Below are positions 1 to 6,580 of a DNA stretch of 10,451 bases, one piece after another. The stretch is from an uncultured Flavobacteriales bacterium (GTDB lineage Bacteria; Bacteroidota; Bacteroidia; Flavobacteriales_D; Parvicellaceae). The notes below the pieces were generated by a model. It was not told the DNA's origin and made no database searches. It worked only from the letters and a program-made list of their open reading frames with translations. Where the stretch lies: the NCBI GenBank assembly GCA_938084875.1, contig CALKFX010000203.1:1-10451 (forward strand). Direction: 5' to 3'. Every line of letters begins with the position of its first letter. The stretch's first letter is position 1. The position numbers and the translations under genes were made by a program.

Positions 1-185
1 CCAGTATTGGTAAAAACAAATACACATTCTCCGTTAGCACTTTTTTCAATTTGGCCATAATCATGAGTTGACTTGTCAAAAGTTATTTCAGCACCCTGAG
101 TTAGTGCAATACCTTGTTGTGCTGTAGAATTTATTGTTAAAAATGTTGCTATTAAAAAGCTAAATTGTAAAATTGTTTTTTTCAT
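1..185 (-). CDS. Secreted DUF1573 family protein, N-terminal fragment cut by window edge
   Basis: Reading the minus strand from the ATG at 185 gives 61 codons that stay open to the window edge. They begin with a clear signal peptide: MKKT, a hydrophobic core (ILQFSFLIATFLTI), then a small-residue region ending near NSTAQQ. The mature part reads ITFDKSTHDYGQIEKS and then FVFTNTG. This is the start of a DUF1573 domain, an immunoglobulin-like fold of Bacteroidota exported proteins in which 'F..HDFG.I..G' is followed by 'F.F.NTG'. The function of DUF1573 proteins is not established; they are usually small periplasmic or surface proteins. The gene lies 74 bp beyond the stop of the thioredoxin-like gene on the same strand and has its own -7-like box, so it may be transcribed separately. 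Family assignment is fairly sure; total length is unknown. Confidence 0.82.
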   Translation of the reverse strand, partial: MKKTILQFSFLIATFLTINSTAQQGIALTQGAEITFDKSTHDYGQIEKSANGECVFVFTNT

Positions 186-210
186 GGTGTTAATTTAATC
201 TTAATTATTT

Positions 211-218
211 CAAATATA
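211..218 (-). promoter_or_regulatory. Candidate -7 box (TATATTTG) for the DUF1573 gene
   Basis: On the minus strand this reads TATATTTG, an exact match to the Bacteroidota -7 consensus TAnnTTTG. It would give a leader of about 20 nt before the ATG at 185. The nearest upstream TTG (244-246 on the plus strand, read as its complement) is 25 nt away, slightly beyond the 17-23 nt reported for flavobacteria, so the -33 element is weak. Such boxes arise by chance in AT-rich DNA; position is the main support. Confidence 0.35.
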
Positions 219-259
219 TAAAATGTGTTTTAATATATAGGCTCAAAAACCAGACCATT

Positions 260-1753
260 TTAATCTTTGTTATTCTTTTTTTTAGAGTTTTCTATTCTTT
301 CTTTCTCTTTTTCACTTTCTTTTTCAAGAACTTCTAAGTATTCAATGTCAATATCTTCTAGATGTTCCAGCATTTTTGCAAGAGAAATTGCATTTAATTT
401 CTTTCCAATTATTTTCTTTTCGTCATCCAGTAGATATACTTGTGGAGTGCTGAATATATCATAGCTCAATCTAAAATTTAAACTTCCAAGGGTAGTTACT
501 CTTTTTTCATAGATATAAAATTTTGCATTTTCATTGGCATCTGGAAAATCAGAAATGTTTATCCATTGTAGTTTTTTTTCTTTAACATATTCTATCCATT
601 TTTTATTTTCAAGGTTGGTACCAACTGCAATAAACTCAATATCAATATTCTTTTCTTTTAGCTCTTTGTAAAGCTCAATCATTTTAGGAATTTCTTTTTT
701 ACAATGTCCACAATCAGGGTCCCAAAAAATTAATAGATTATATTTATTAGGGAGTTTGTAAAAGTCGATCCAATTAGATTCAGAGGTGTCTGCTAATATT
801 AATCTAGGTGCTTTCTTTCCAATTAAAAGCGGATCTGTTTTTTCGGCCTTTTCACATAAGTCAACTAGTTTTGTAGAGTCAATCCAATATGCTTTAGAAT
901 CTTCAACTGGACAATAATATTTTTTTGCCATGCAAACAAATACAGCATCCATACCCATAATATTTGATGTTTCATATTTATAGGTTAGGTGGTGAACGGT
1001 ATATTTAAAAAGTTCACTTTTAGGATCCATTTTATCTATTACTTTGTGTGCATAATGACATATTGTATCTGGAATTTGAGGAATCATGTTCTTGAAGAAA
1101 AAATCCAATTTCTTATGGTAAACTGGTGTATGAACAATCCTATTGTCAGTTACATCAATATTGTCCCAGTAATGATTTAGATAATACCTATATTTTAGGG
1201 AATCGTTTTCTTTTATTTCATCAGGAATTTCAGGATCAATAGACATTGCAAGCACTTTTGCAGCAAGAAGGTTTTTATTATTGGTAATGTTGTCTCTTTG
1301 GTAGTTCTTAACTTCTAAATCAAGTGCATTTCTCTTTTTTTCGTTGTTTTCGTCCTGAAGAGATATTGCTTTATTTTTCATGGACCCTAAAAACATAATA
1401 TAATCATAGAAAACTTTATTATTTTCAGATTTGACGACTTTCATTTTACCATTGAAATCATTGATATCAGTTTCCATTAATACATCTTCGTCTGCTACAA
1501 TAAATTCAAAGTATTTAGAGTTTGGACAGACTACTGCATAAATACCTCCTGTAAGCTTTTTTTTATTAAAAATGACTGTTTCATTTTTAGAGTATGCGGT
1601 ATCAGCATAATAAAGTTTCTCCCCGAAATATCTTGCTAAAAATACAGTTGTATCTTTTAAACCACTTATTTTAAAATTTAAGTTTTGTTGTCCAAATAAA
1701 TTGGCCGTTGCAAATATAAATAGTATGATAAAAGTTCTTTTAATAAATAACAT
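260..1753 (-). CDS. Exported thioredoxin-fold protein with DUF4369 and DUF5106 regions (TlpA-like)
   Basis: This is a 497-residue probable periplasmic thiol-disulfide protein. Residues 1-22 form a signal peptide (MLFIKRTFIILFIFATANLF then GQQ). Residues about 24-110 match the DUF4369 pattern (KISGLKDTTVFLARYFGEK). The middle, about 155-300, matches DUF5106, with HYWDNIDVTDNRIVHTPVYH, IPQIPDT and SNIMGMDAVFV. The C-terminal thioredoxin domain, about 308-470, starts at LLIGKKAPRLIL and carries the redox motif FWDPDCGHC, with active-site Cys348 and Cys351. The cis-proline loop is FSTPQVYLLDD with Pro437. Proteins of this architecture occur widely in Bacteroidota and are annotated as redoxin or thiol-disulfide isomerase; the partner is unknown. 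A highly charged Lys/Glu tail (about 465-497) follows the fold. The ATG at 1753 is chosen because the signal peptide starts there. A terminator lies just upstream, so it probably has its own promoter. Confidence 0.9.
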   Translation of the reverse strand: MLFIKRTFIILFIFATANLFGQQNLNFKISGLKDTTVFLARYFGEKLYYADTAYSKNETVIFNKKKLTGGIYAVVCPNSKYFEFIVADEDVLMETDINDFNGKMKVVKSENNKVFYDYIMFLGSMKNKAISLQDENNEKKRNALDLEVKNYQRDNITNNKNLLAAKVLAMSIDPEIPDEIKENDSLKYRYYLNHYWDNIDVTDNRIVHTPVYHKKLDFFFKNMIPQIPDTICHYAHKVIDKMDPKSELFKYTVHHLTYKYETSNIMGMDAVFVCMAKKYYCPVEDSKAYWIDSTKLVDLCEKAEKTDPLLIGKKAPRLILADTSESNWIDFYKLPNKYNLLIFWDPDCGHCKKEIPKMIELYKELKEKNIDIEFIAVGTNLENKKWIEYVKEKKLQWINISDFPDANENAKFYIYEKRVTTLGSLNFRLSYDIFSTPQVYLLDDEKKIIGKKLNAISLAKMLEHLEDIDIEYLEVLEKESEKEKERIENSKKKNNKD

Positions 1754-2025
1754 ATATCTAAAATAATTATAATGTCATGTAGGCTGTTAAATTTAACATT
1801 TTTTAAGCAAATATCGGTAATATCTAACTTGAAAATAAAAAAAGCGGAAAAATTCCGCTTTAACATAAATTATAAATAATTGTAAACAATAAACTATTAC
1901 ATGATAGAATCTTTAAACTAAATACTAATAAATAGTTCATTCCTATAATTTAATATAACTACACACATTAAATACTATAATAATGGGGGGTGAACAAAAT
2001 ATTTAGAATGGAAAACTATACTAGT
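1754..2025. other. Intergenic region with one terminator and no gene
   Basis: This is a 272-bp AT-rich gap between two minus-strand genes. I see the hairpin terminator at 1832-1861, an isolated run of six G at 1985-1990, and no convincing coding sequence. The open frame that enters from the start of the thioredoxin-like gene has no export signal or recognisable motif and overlaps that gene. A promoter for the thioredoxin-like gene must lie between about 1754 and 1831. The best box there is GATATTTG (minus strand, 1807-1814), one base from TAnnTTTG, which I do not consider firm. Confidence 0.5.
1832..1861 (-). terminator. Rho-independent terminator, minus strand
   Basis: Read on the minus strand, AAAGCGGAA (1861-1853) pairs perfectly with TTCCGCTTT (1849-1841) around a 3-nt loop. 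A T-rich run (TTTTATTTT) follows directly. The 9-bp stem includes a GC-rich centre, unusual in this AT-rich DNA, and the T-run follows only on the minus strand, which sets the direction. It sits about 165 nt after the stop of the T9SS-cargo gene at 2026-2823, the nearest upstream minus-strand gene. It therefore most likely ends that transcript and isolates the thioredoxin-like gene from it. Confidence 0.75.
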
Positions 2026-2823
2026 CTATTGAATAATTATTTTAATAGTTTCTTTTTGGTTTTCTAAAAAATAAATTCCTTTTGCTAAGAAGATTAAAAC
2101 AGTATGATTTACTATTCCAGACCAAACTATTTTTCCTATTGCATTATATATATTAATGTTTTCATTACTTATAATACTCTCAATATTTATGTAGCCATTT
2201 GAGGGATTTGGAAAAACTGAAAAACTATTAGAAATTAATTTTTCATGATTGGTTAAATCATTGGTAAACACGTTTATATTATCCAAAGCTATTATATATC
2301 TATCGTTAGAGTAATGTCTAAAAGCTATATATAATGGGGTGTTTAATGGGATACCTTCTAATTTTACCTGAAAATCTGTCCAAAGATTTGGAAGAGCAAT
2401 CGTGTCAAAAAACAACATACTATTTAAAATACTATCTTTTTCTAAATATTGAGAACAAAAAACCTGAAGAGCTTCTGGATAAGACCCGTCTAATGACTTG
2501 GCTTGAAAATTCAAATAATTACCATCATTTGTAAAGGTTAAAGCTGGAGTTATAATAAAATTATTTGCTGCAATAGTATCATTAAACCAGGAATTAGCAG
2601 CCATTATAGAATCGCCAATGCTTAAAGAGTCATAATCTTCAACAAGATGAAAAGAACTGCTTAGACTAGAAACCATTGGGTCATTATAAGGAGCAGCCAT
2701 ATCTCCATCTATAAAACTCCATGAAGATAAATTCCCGTTATTAAAATTTTGATTTAATAATTCAGTTTGGGCTAAGGAGAATCCAAAAGAAATTGAAAAG
2801 AAAAATAAAAATATATTGCGCAT
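2026..2823 (-). CDS. Small secreted choice-of-anchor J-like protein with T9SS type A sorting domain
   Basis: This 265-residue protein has a signal peptide (MRNIFLFFFSISFGFSLAQ), so it passes the inner membrane by Sec. A beta-rich domain follows, about residues 22-188. It starts with LNQNFNNGNLSSWSFIDGD and continues through NNFIITPALTF, YLNFQAKSLDG and LYIAFRHYSNDRYIIALDNI. That order is typical of the 'choice-of-anchor J' or cleaved-adhesin jelly-roll module. Residues about 201-265 form a type IX secretion sorting domain: FSVFPNPSNGYINI, then IYNAIGKIVW, KGIYFL and a basic/hydrophobic end (ETIKIIIQ). It should therefore cross the outer membrane through T9SS and be released or surface-anchored. 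No catalytic domain is visible; ligand binding or adhesion is only an inference from the fold. It is divergent from the GH3 gene, and its transcript probably ends at the hairpin at 1832-1861. Confidence 0.87.
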   Translation of the reverse strand: MRNIFLFFFSISFGFSLAQTELLNQNFNNGNLSSWSFIDGDMAAPYNDPMVSSLSSSFHLVEDYDSLSIGDSIMAANSWFNDTIAANNFIITPALTFTNDGNYLNFQAKSLDGSYPEALQVFCSQYLEKDSILNSMLFFDTIALPNLWTDFQVKLEGIPLNTPLYIAFRHYSNDRYIIALDNINVFTNDLTNHEKLISNSFSVFPNPSNGYINIESIISNENINIYNAIGKIVWSGIVNHTVLIFLAKGIYFLENQKETIKIIIQ

Positions 2824-2849
2824 TACTTCTTTTTTATCGGTAATAATGG

Positions 2850-2875
2850 CAAATGTAATTATTTCCTGTCAACAA
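2850..2875 (-). promoter_or_regulatory. Candidate promoter for the T9SS-cargo gene
   Basis: On the minus strand, TACATTTG (complement of 2850-2857) matches TAnnTTTG exactly. A TTG (complement of 2873-2875) lies 15 nt upstream, a little short of the usual 17-23 nt spacing. Transcription would begin near 2843, leaving a leader of about 20 nt before the ATG at 2823. The placement in a 125-bp divergent intergenic region supports it. Confidence 0.45.
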
Positions 2876-2906
2876 TAGAACATGGACAATATATCTAATC
2901 AATGAG

Positions 2907-2935
2907 TTTATTTAAAAATGCTGGTATTATTTTTG
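2907..2935 (+). promoter_or_regulatory. Candidate promoter for the GH3 gene
   Basis: TATTTTTG at 2928-2935 matches the TAnnTTTG -7 box. Eighteen bases upstream there is TTT (2907-2909) in place of the expected TTG. Initiation near 2941 would give a very short leader, only about 7-8 nt, before the ATG at 2949. The short leader and imperfect -33 keep confidence low. Confidence 0.33.
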
Positions 2936-2948
2936 ATAAATTCAATGT

Positions 2949-4034
2949 ATGAAATTTTTACTCTCTCTTTCACTTTCTCTCTCTTTAATTTTAGGCTTTT
3001 CTCAAGGCTATTCTTTAAATGACTTTTATAAATCCGATATTGTTTTGGAAAATAAGACAGATTCTATTTTTAATATTTTAAATGATACATCTAGAGTTGG
3101 TCAAATGATTGTTCCTGCTATTGGAAGATTGGGAAAATCTAGAGATCATGTTTTGGCATTGGCAAAAAAAGGATGGATTGGAGGAATACTATTATTGAAT
3201 GGTACTTTTGAAGAATTCTCAAATGATGTGCAAAACTACGACAGTACAATGATTTCCGAAGGCCACCTTCCTTTAATTTTCAGTGCTGACGCAGAACCTA
3301 CACTAGTAAACAGAAAAATCGTAGGGTCTCAAAAAGTTCCTTATACAAATACTATTCACACCATAGATAGCGTAGAAATTATTGCCAGTATTATCTCAGA
3401 GGATCTTAATAAAATTGGAATTAATCAGAACTACGCACCAGTTATTGACGCTTCCCCAAATAAGGTAGTTAGTAATAGAAGTTTTGGCTTAAATATGGAT
3501 ACGGTTATTTCCTTTTCTAATATATTCATTAATACTACTCAGAAACAAAATATTATTGCTACCGCAAAACATTTTCCTGGTCATGGTTACGTTAAAGGAG
3601 ATACTCATAAGGAATTAATCTTTATTGACGGAGAAATGAAAGAAGTTGAAAATTATATTCCTTTAATTCAAAGTGGTGTAACTTCAATAATGGTGGCCCA
3701 TCTTGCTATAAAGAATAATAAAGAGTACAACACCTTTGGTTTGCCTTCTACTTGTTCAAGAAATATTGTTACCGATCTTTTAAAAGACTCTTTAAGATTT
3801 GAAGGGTTAATTGTTACAGATGCTCTTAATATGGGTGGAGTAGCTAATTTAGAGAACAACGGTTTAAAGGCTGCTCAAGCAGGATGTGATCAGTTACTTA
3901 TGCCAATAAATGAAGAAAAAGTGTTGTTAGATATTCTAGAACTTATTGAAAAAGATCAAACTTTTAGAAAAGAAATTTATAATTCAGTAAAAAAAATAAT
4001 AAGACTAAAAATTTGCCTTGGGAAATTAATTTAA
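2949..4034 (+). CDS. Exported glycoside hydrolase family 3, beta-N-acetylhexosaminidase-like (single domain)
   Basis: This 361-residue protein has a signal peptide in which Ser-Leu alternates (MKFLLSLSLSLSLILGFSQ). The rest is a GH3 N-terminal TIM barrel. In order: SRVGQMIVPAIGR (48-60), WIGGILLLNG (76-85), LIFSADAEP (109-117), and the family signature AKHFPGHG (206-213) followed by GDTH, with His220 in the position of the NagZ catalytic-loop histidine. Later come VAHLAIK (249-255) and FEGLIVTDALNMGGV with the probable nucleophile Asp291. GH3 hexosaminidases remove N-acetylglucosamine from muropeptides or chitin-type glycans. The length fits a single-domain NagZ-type enzyme; there is no second GH3 domain and no fused beta-lactamase domain. 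Unlike NagZ of gram-negative cytoplasm, it is predicted to be exported. Substrate is inferred only. Its stop overlaps that of the convergent gene at 4031-4756. Confidence 0.9.
   Translation: MKFLLSLSLSLSLILGFSQGYSLNDFYKSDIVLENKTDSIFNILNDTSRVGQMIVPAIGRLGKSRDHVLALAKKGWIGGILLLNGTFEEFSNDVQNYDSTMISEGHLPLIFSADAEPTLVNRKIVGSQKVPYTNTIHTIDSVEIIASIISEDLNKIGINQNYAPVIDASPNKVVSNRSFGLNMDTVISFSNIFINTTQKQNIIATAKHFPGHGYVKGDTHKELIFIDGEMKEVENYIPLIQSGVTSIMVAHLAIKNNKEYNTFGLPSTCSRNIVTDLLKDSLRFEGLIVTDALNMGGVANLENNGLKAAQAGCDQLLMPINEEKVLLDILELIEKDQTFRKEIYNSVKKIIRLKICLGKLI
2961..2986 (+). repeat. Direct repeat CTCTCTCTTT x2 inside the GH3 signal-peptide codons
   Basis: Two identical 10-bp copies (2961-2970 and 2977-2986), each containing (CT)4, are separated by CACTTT. 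They encode most of the Ser-Leu stretch of the signal peptide. Recombination or slippage between the copies would remove 16 bp, and slippage in a CT run changes length by 2 bp. Either would break the reading frame. Confidence 0.8.
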
Positions 4035-4756
4035 TTATAGGTCTTTTTATTCCACTGGTACTCACTAGGGTAAACGTTTTGAGAAAAACAAATGAAAGTA
4101 GAGAGAGAACACAGCATAATAAAGGCATATAAAAACCATGCTATTCTATGATAGCCAAAATAACCCATATCAACTTCAGCTCCATTCAAAATTAACCATG
4201 TTGGTGTAAAAGCAGCAATTAATAATGCAGCAATTCCAACGGTTAAAAACATAGATTCTATAGACTTAAGCGGCATGGCCATTGCTTTTTTTATCCATCC
4301 TAGGTCGTCTCCCCATTGATGAACCAATAAATAATTTTTATTTTTAAGAGGAATGAATAACAAAGGGTCTTTGTTGCAGTCTTCTAAGTCAAAAGCTTGG
4401 GATGGAGCTAAAATAAAGAAATGTTCTACAGATAGATTATTTGCTTTTTCAATTTCCTTAATTTTAAAAATAGCTTCTTTTGGTATATCGTTTTTGAAAT
4501 ACTTAGTAGGTAAAAATCTTAGACGATGTTGAATTGCAATTTTTTTAATGGATTCAATGTTGAATATATCCTCTTTAGTATTGGTAATAACATCAGCAAA
4601 ATAGTTACTAGAATCAGATTTTGATATATTTTTTTCTATTTCAGTTTCTTTAATAACTTCGCTATCTAATAATTGATTTACAGAGTTTACAAAATCATTT
4701 TCAGAATTGCTTCTTACTTTAATAAGCTCTTTTTTAAGGTCAATACTATCAAACAT
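4031..4756 (-). CDS. Unrecognised protein with two C-terminal transmembrane helices
   Basis: I cannot name a domain in this 241-residue protein. Residues 1-75 are polar and charged (MFDSIDLKKELIKVRSNSEN). A denser, folded-looking block spans about 76-155: IQHRLRFLPTKYFKNDIPKE, then EHFFILAPSQAFDLED, DPLLFIPLKN and LLVHQWGDDLGW. Two hydrophobic helices follow, about 168-191 (FLTVGIAALLIAAFTPTWLI) and 204-225 (RIAWFLYAFIMLCSLSTFIC), then a short tail with NVYPSEYQWNKKTYN. There is no signal peptide, so the N-terminal block is probably cytoplasmic and tethered by a C-terminal hairpin. From memory the middle block resembles uncharacterised flavobacterial proteins. It lies 93 bp after the TerC gene on the same strand and could be the last gene of that transcription unit. 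The ATG at 4756 is the only sensible start. Confidence 0.75.
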   Translation of the reverse strand: MFDSIDLKKELIKVRSNSENDFVNSVNQLLDSEVIKETEIEKNISKSDSSNYFADVITNTKEDIFNIESIKKIAIQHRLRFLPTKYFKNDIPKEAIFKIKEIEKANNLSVEHFFILAPSQAFDLEDCNKDPLLFIPLKNKNYLLVHQWGDDLGWIKKAMAMPLKSIESMFLTVGIAALLIAAFTPTWLILNGAEVDMGYFGYHRIAWFLYAFIMLCSLSTFICFSQNVYPSEYQWNKKTYN

Positions 4757-4849
4757 ATTTAGGTTTTTTACTAAAATATATACAAATTTTAGCGTTTGCT
4801 ATTTTGTTTAATTGTTTCAGAGAAATTATTGTAATTTATTTTTCTTCAT

Positions 4850-5587
4850 TTAGTTTTTTTGGTATTTGCTCTGAACAATATCCACAAATGCTAGAATAGA
4901 TATTATAAAATAAAATGTCGCTTTGTTCATAGCATGTATGGAATTACCCAATATTTTAAGATCAGCTTTCTCTCCTCCTTCGGTCAATAGCATAACCCCA
5001 ACAACAAATAAAATAAAAAGCCCTAAAACCTCATATTTTCTATTCTTTTGTAAAAATTCAGATACTTTATTTGCAGCTAAAATCATCAAAATACCTCCAA
5101 CAACAATTGATATTGCCATTATCACAAAATTATCTGTTAGTGCCATTGCACTAAGAATTGAATCAAACGAGAAGACAAGATTCATTAAAACAATCATAAA
5201 AATTACTCTTTTAGTAGAAGCTTTGGTTTTATGTTCTTGATGCACCTTAAAAATAATCATGTGCCAAATTTCTTTTACAGAAGTGTAAAGAATAAATCCA
5301 CCACCAAATAAAATGATTAGGCTATGCAGATTCATTTCAAAGGAAATAATTTCAGATTCACTAATTAAAAATGAATTCTTAAACTTTTCAACCAAATTAA
5401 CTAGGATAAATAGTAAAGCGAGTCTTAAAACTATTGCAATTGTAATACCAATTTTCCTAACAAACTCTTGTTTTTCAACCGGGGCTTTTTTAGACTCTAA
5501 TGCTATATATAAAAGATTGTCAAATCCTAAAACAACTTGCAATGCAATTAGCATAATTAGAGTGCCAATAATTCCAACTATTTCCAT
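4850..5587 (-). CDS. TerC family integral membrane protein (probable metal ion exporter)
   Basis: This 245-residue protein is almost wholly hydrophobic, with about seven membrane segments. The two hallmark acidic motifs of the TerC family are present: LQVVLGFDNLLYIALES near the N-terminus (Asp23, Asn24) and LVFSFDSILSAMAL in the middle (Asp142). A third conserved acidic position may be Glu203 in MLLTEGGE near the C-terminus. TerC/Alx-type proteins are linked to manganese export and tellurite resistance in other bacteria; which ion this one moves cannot be told from sequence. No ter-operon partners, CBS or CorC domain are attached. It follows the DUF2279 gene after 75 bp on the same strand. 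The intergenic DNA holds only a near-miss -7 box (TACACTTG, minus strand, 5622-5629), so it may be read through from upstream or have its own weak promoter. Confidence 0.88.
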   Translation of the reverse strand: MEIVGIIGTLIMLIALQVVLGFDNLLYIALESKKAPVEKQEFVRKIGITIAIVLRLALLFILVNLVEKFKNSFLISESEIISFEMNLHSLIILFGGGFILYTSVKEIWHMIIFKVHQEHKTKASTKRVIFMIVLMNLVFSFDSILSAMALTDNFVIMAISIVVGGILMILAANKVSEFLQKNRKYEVLGLFILFVVGVMLLTEGGEKADLKILGNSIHAMNKATFYFIISILAFVDIVQSKYQKN

Positions 5588-5662
5588 ACCATCAAAGAAA
5601 GTGAAAATCTAATAATTTAGACAAGTGTAAAAATATTTTTTTAAAAAATTAGTTTGAAAAAT

Positions 5663-6571
5663 CTAAAAATAGAGCCATTTAAATTGACTTTTGTTCTGAA
5701 TTAATAATGCTGGAGCTGGGAATTTAATTATAGAGAAAGTATTTAAAAATAACTTTAAAAATTTATTTTTTGTTTCTATTTCTGTTAAATCTAAATCAAA
5801 ACTTATTATGTATTGAGACTGTCTTTTTAAATTATCACATTCTGCGCAATTTAAATTTGGATTATATCTAGCACCTGTAAATCCATCTATGGAGTATCCT
5901 AAAGCGAGGTTGATATATTTTAAGATTTTAAATTTTTCTTGAATTCTGGTATTAAAATCCAATGTGATCCAATAGGTCTGTCCGTTGTAGTCTTTTAATA
6001 TTCTTTCAGAAAAACTATTACCTAGTAAGGTGGGCCTGTAAGTAGCATAAGGGCTTAAATGAGAGGAAAATTTCAATTCTAGAAATTGGGCATTAAATTT
6101 TTTTTCTTGAACGTAAAAAAGACCTGTTCCAATAAAATTAGAAATTAAATCATAATTGGAAAATCCCCATTCTGTAGAAAATCCATCTAAAACTTCAATC
6201 CCCAACATGAAAAATAAGCTATAGAAACAACTTTTTTCAAGAGGATGTTCAATATTTTTTTTATCCAAAAACAAATGACTTTTTCTAGCAACTTGATAAG
6301 AAGAAAATACATGACCCATTTTATCCATATAATTCCATTCCTCAAAATCATTAAAAAAATGAAAAGAAGTTTGTGGATACTTTTTATACCATAGGTTATA
6401 AAGACCAAAATAAGACAAGCTCGTTGCTCCTAATGCTGTAGCATTTAGGATTATATTTTTTTTCGTTATTGAATCTCTACATTTTTTTTCTTGAGCTGTA
6501 TAACTAATTTGAATAATTATGGCAAGTAGTAAAAACAAATAATTAAAACTACTTACTTTATATAGTTTCAT
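5663..6571 (-). CDS. DUF2279 family envelope protein
   Basis: This 302-residue protein has an N-terminal hydrophobic stretch (YLFLLLAIIIQISYTAQ, about residues 11-27) that fits a signal peptide or anchor. A weak second hydrophobic stretch lies at about 42-58. The core matches DUF2279, a predicted periplasmic (YfiM-like) family: EEWNYMDKMGHVFSSYQ (77-93), a hydrophobic segment, then GIEVLDGFSTEWGFSNYD and LISNFIGTG (124-150). His87, Glu126, Asp129 and Asp141 are the polar residues that stand out. Residues about 160-302 look beta-rich and carry a CAEC pair (Cys242, Cys245). Molecular function is unknown. It starts 9 nt after the stop of the barrel gene on the same strand, so the two are almost certainly co-transcribed and may act at the same site in the envelope. 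Confidence 0.82.
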   Translation of the reverse strand: MKLYKVSSFNYLFLLLAIIIQISYTAQEKKCRDSITKKNIILNATALGATSLSYFGLYNLWYKKYPQTSFHFFNDFEEWNYMDKMGHVFSSYQVARKSHLFLDKKNIEHPLEKSCFYSLFFMLGIEVLDGFSTEWGFSNYDLISNFIGTGLFYVQEKKFNAQFLELKFSSHLSPYATYRPTLLGNSFSERILKDYNGQTYWITLDFNTRIQEKFKILKYINLALGYSIDGFTGARYNPNLNCAECDNLKRQSQYIISFDLDLTEIETKNKFLKLFLNTFSIIKFPAPALLIQNKSQFKWLYF

Positions 6572-6580
6572 AAAGTAATT

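Noticed and set aside
1678..1866. Minus-strand open frame of 62 codons running into the start of the thioredoxin-like gene
   Set aside because: It runs through the terminator hairpin and overlaps the clear signal-peptide codons of the 260-1753 gene in another frame, with no motif of its own.
1985..1990. Run of six G in an AT-rich intergenic region
   Set aside because: A single homopolymer without a partner C-run, further G-tracts or a regulatory context; notable only as a possible sequencing or slippage spot.
4770..4800. TAAAATTTG (minus strand) as promoter of the 4031-4756 gene
   Set aside because: The spacer inside the -7 box is one base too long and no -33 element is evident.
4923..5612. 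Two plus-strand open frames (105 and 99 codons) opposite the TerC gene
   Set aside because: They are antisense shadows of a membrane-protein gene with well-matched TerC motifs; their translations look like no family and lack a start context.
5622..5629. TACACTTG (minus strand) as promoter of the TerC gene
   Set aside because: It has one mismatch to TAnnTTTG and no TTG at the right distance upstream.
5630..5660. A/T hairpin-like run after the DUF2279 stop considered as a terminator
   Set aside because: The pairing is made only of A and T, has no GC stem and no clear T-run polarity; this is expected by chance in such AT-rich DNA.
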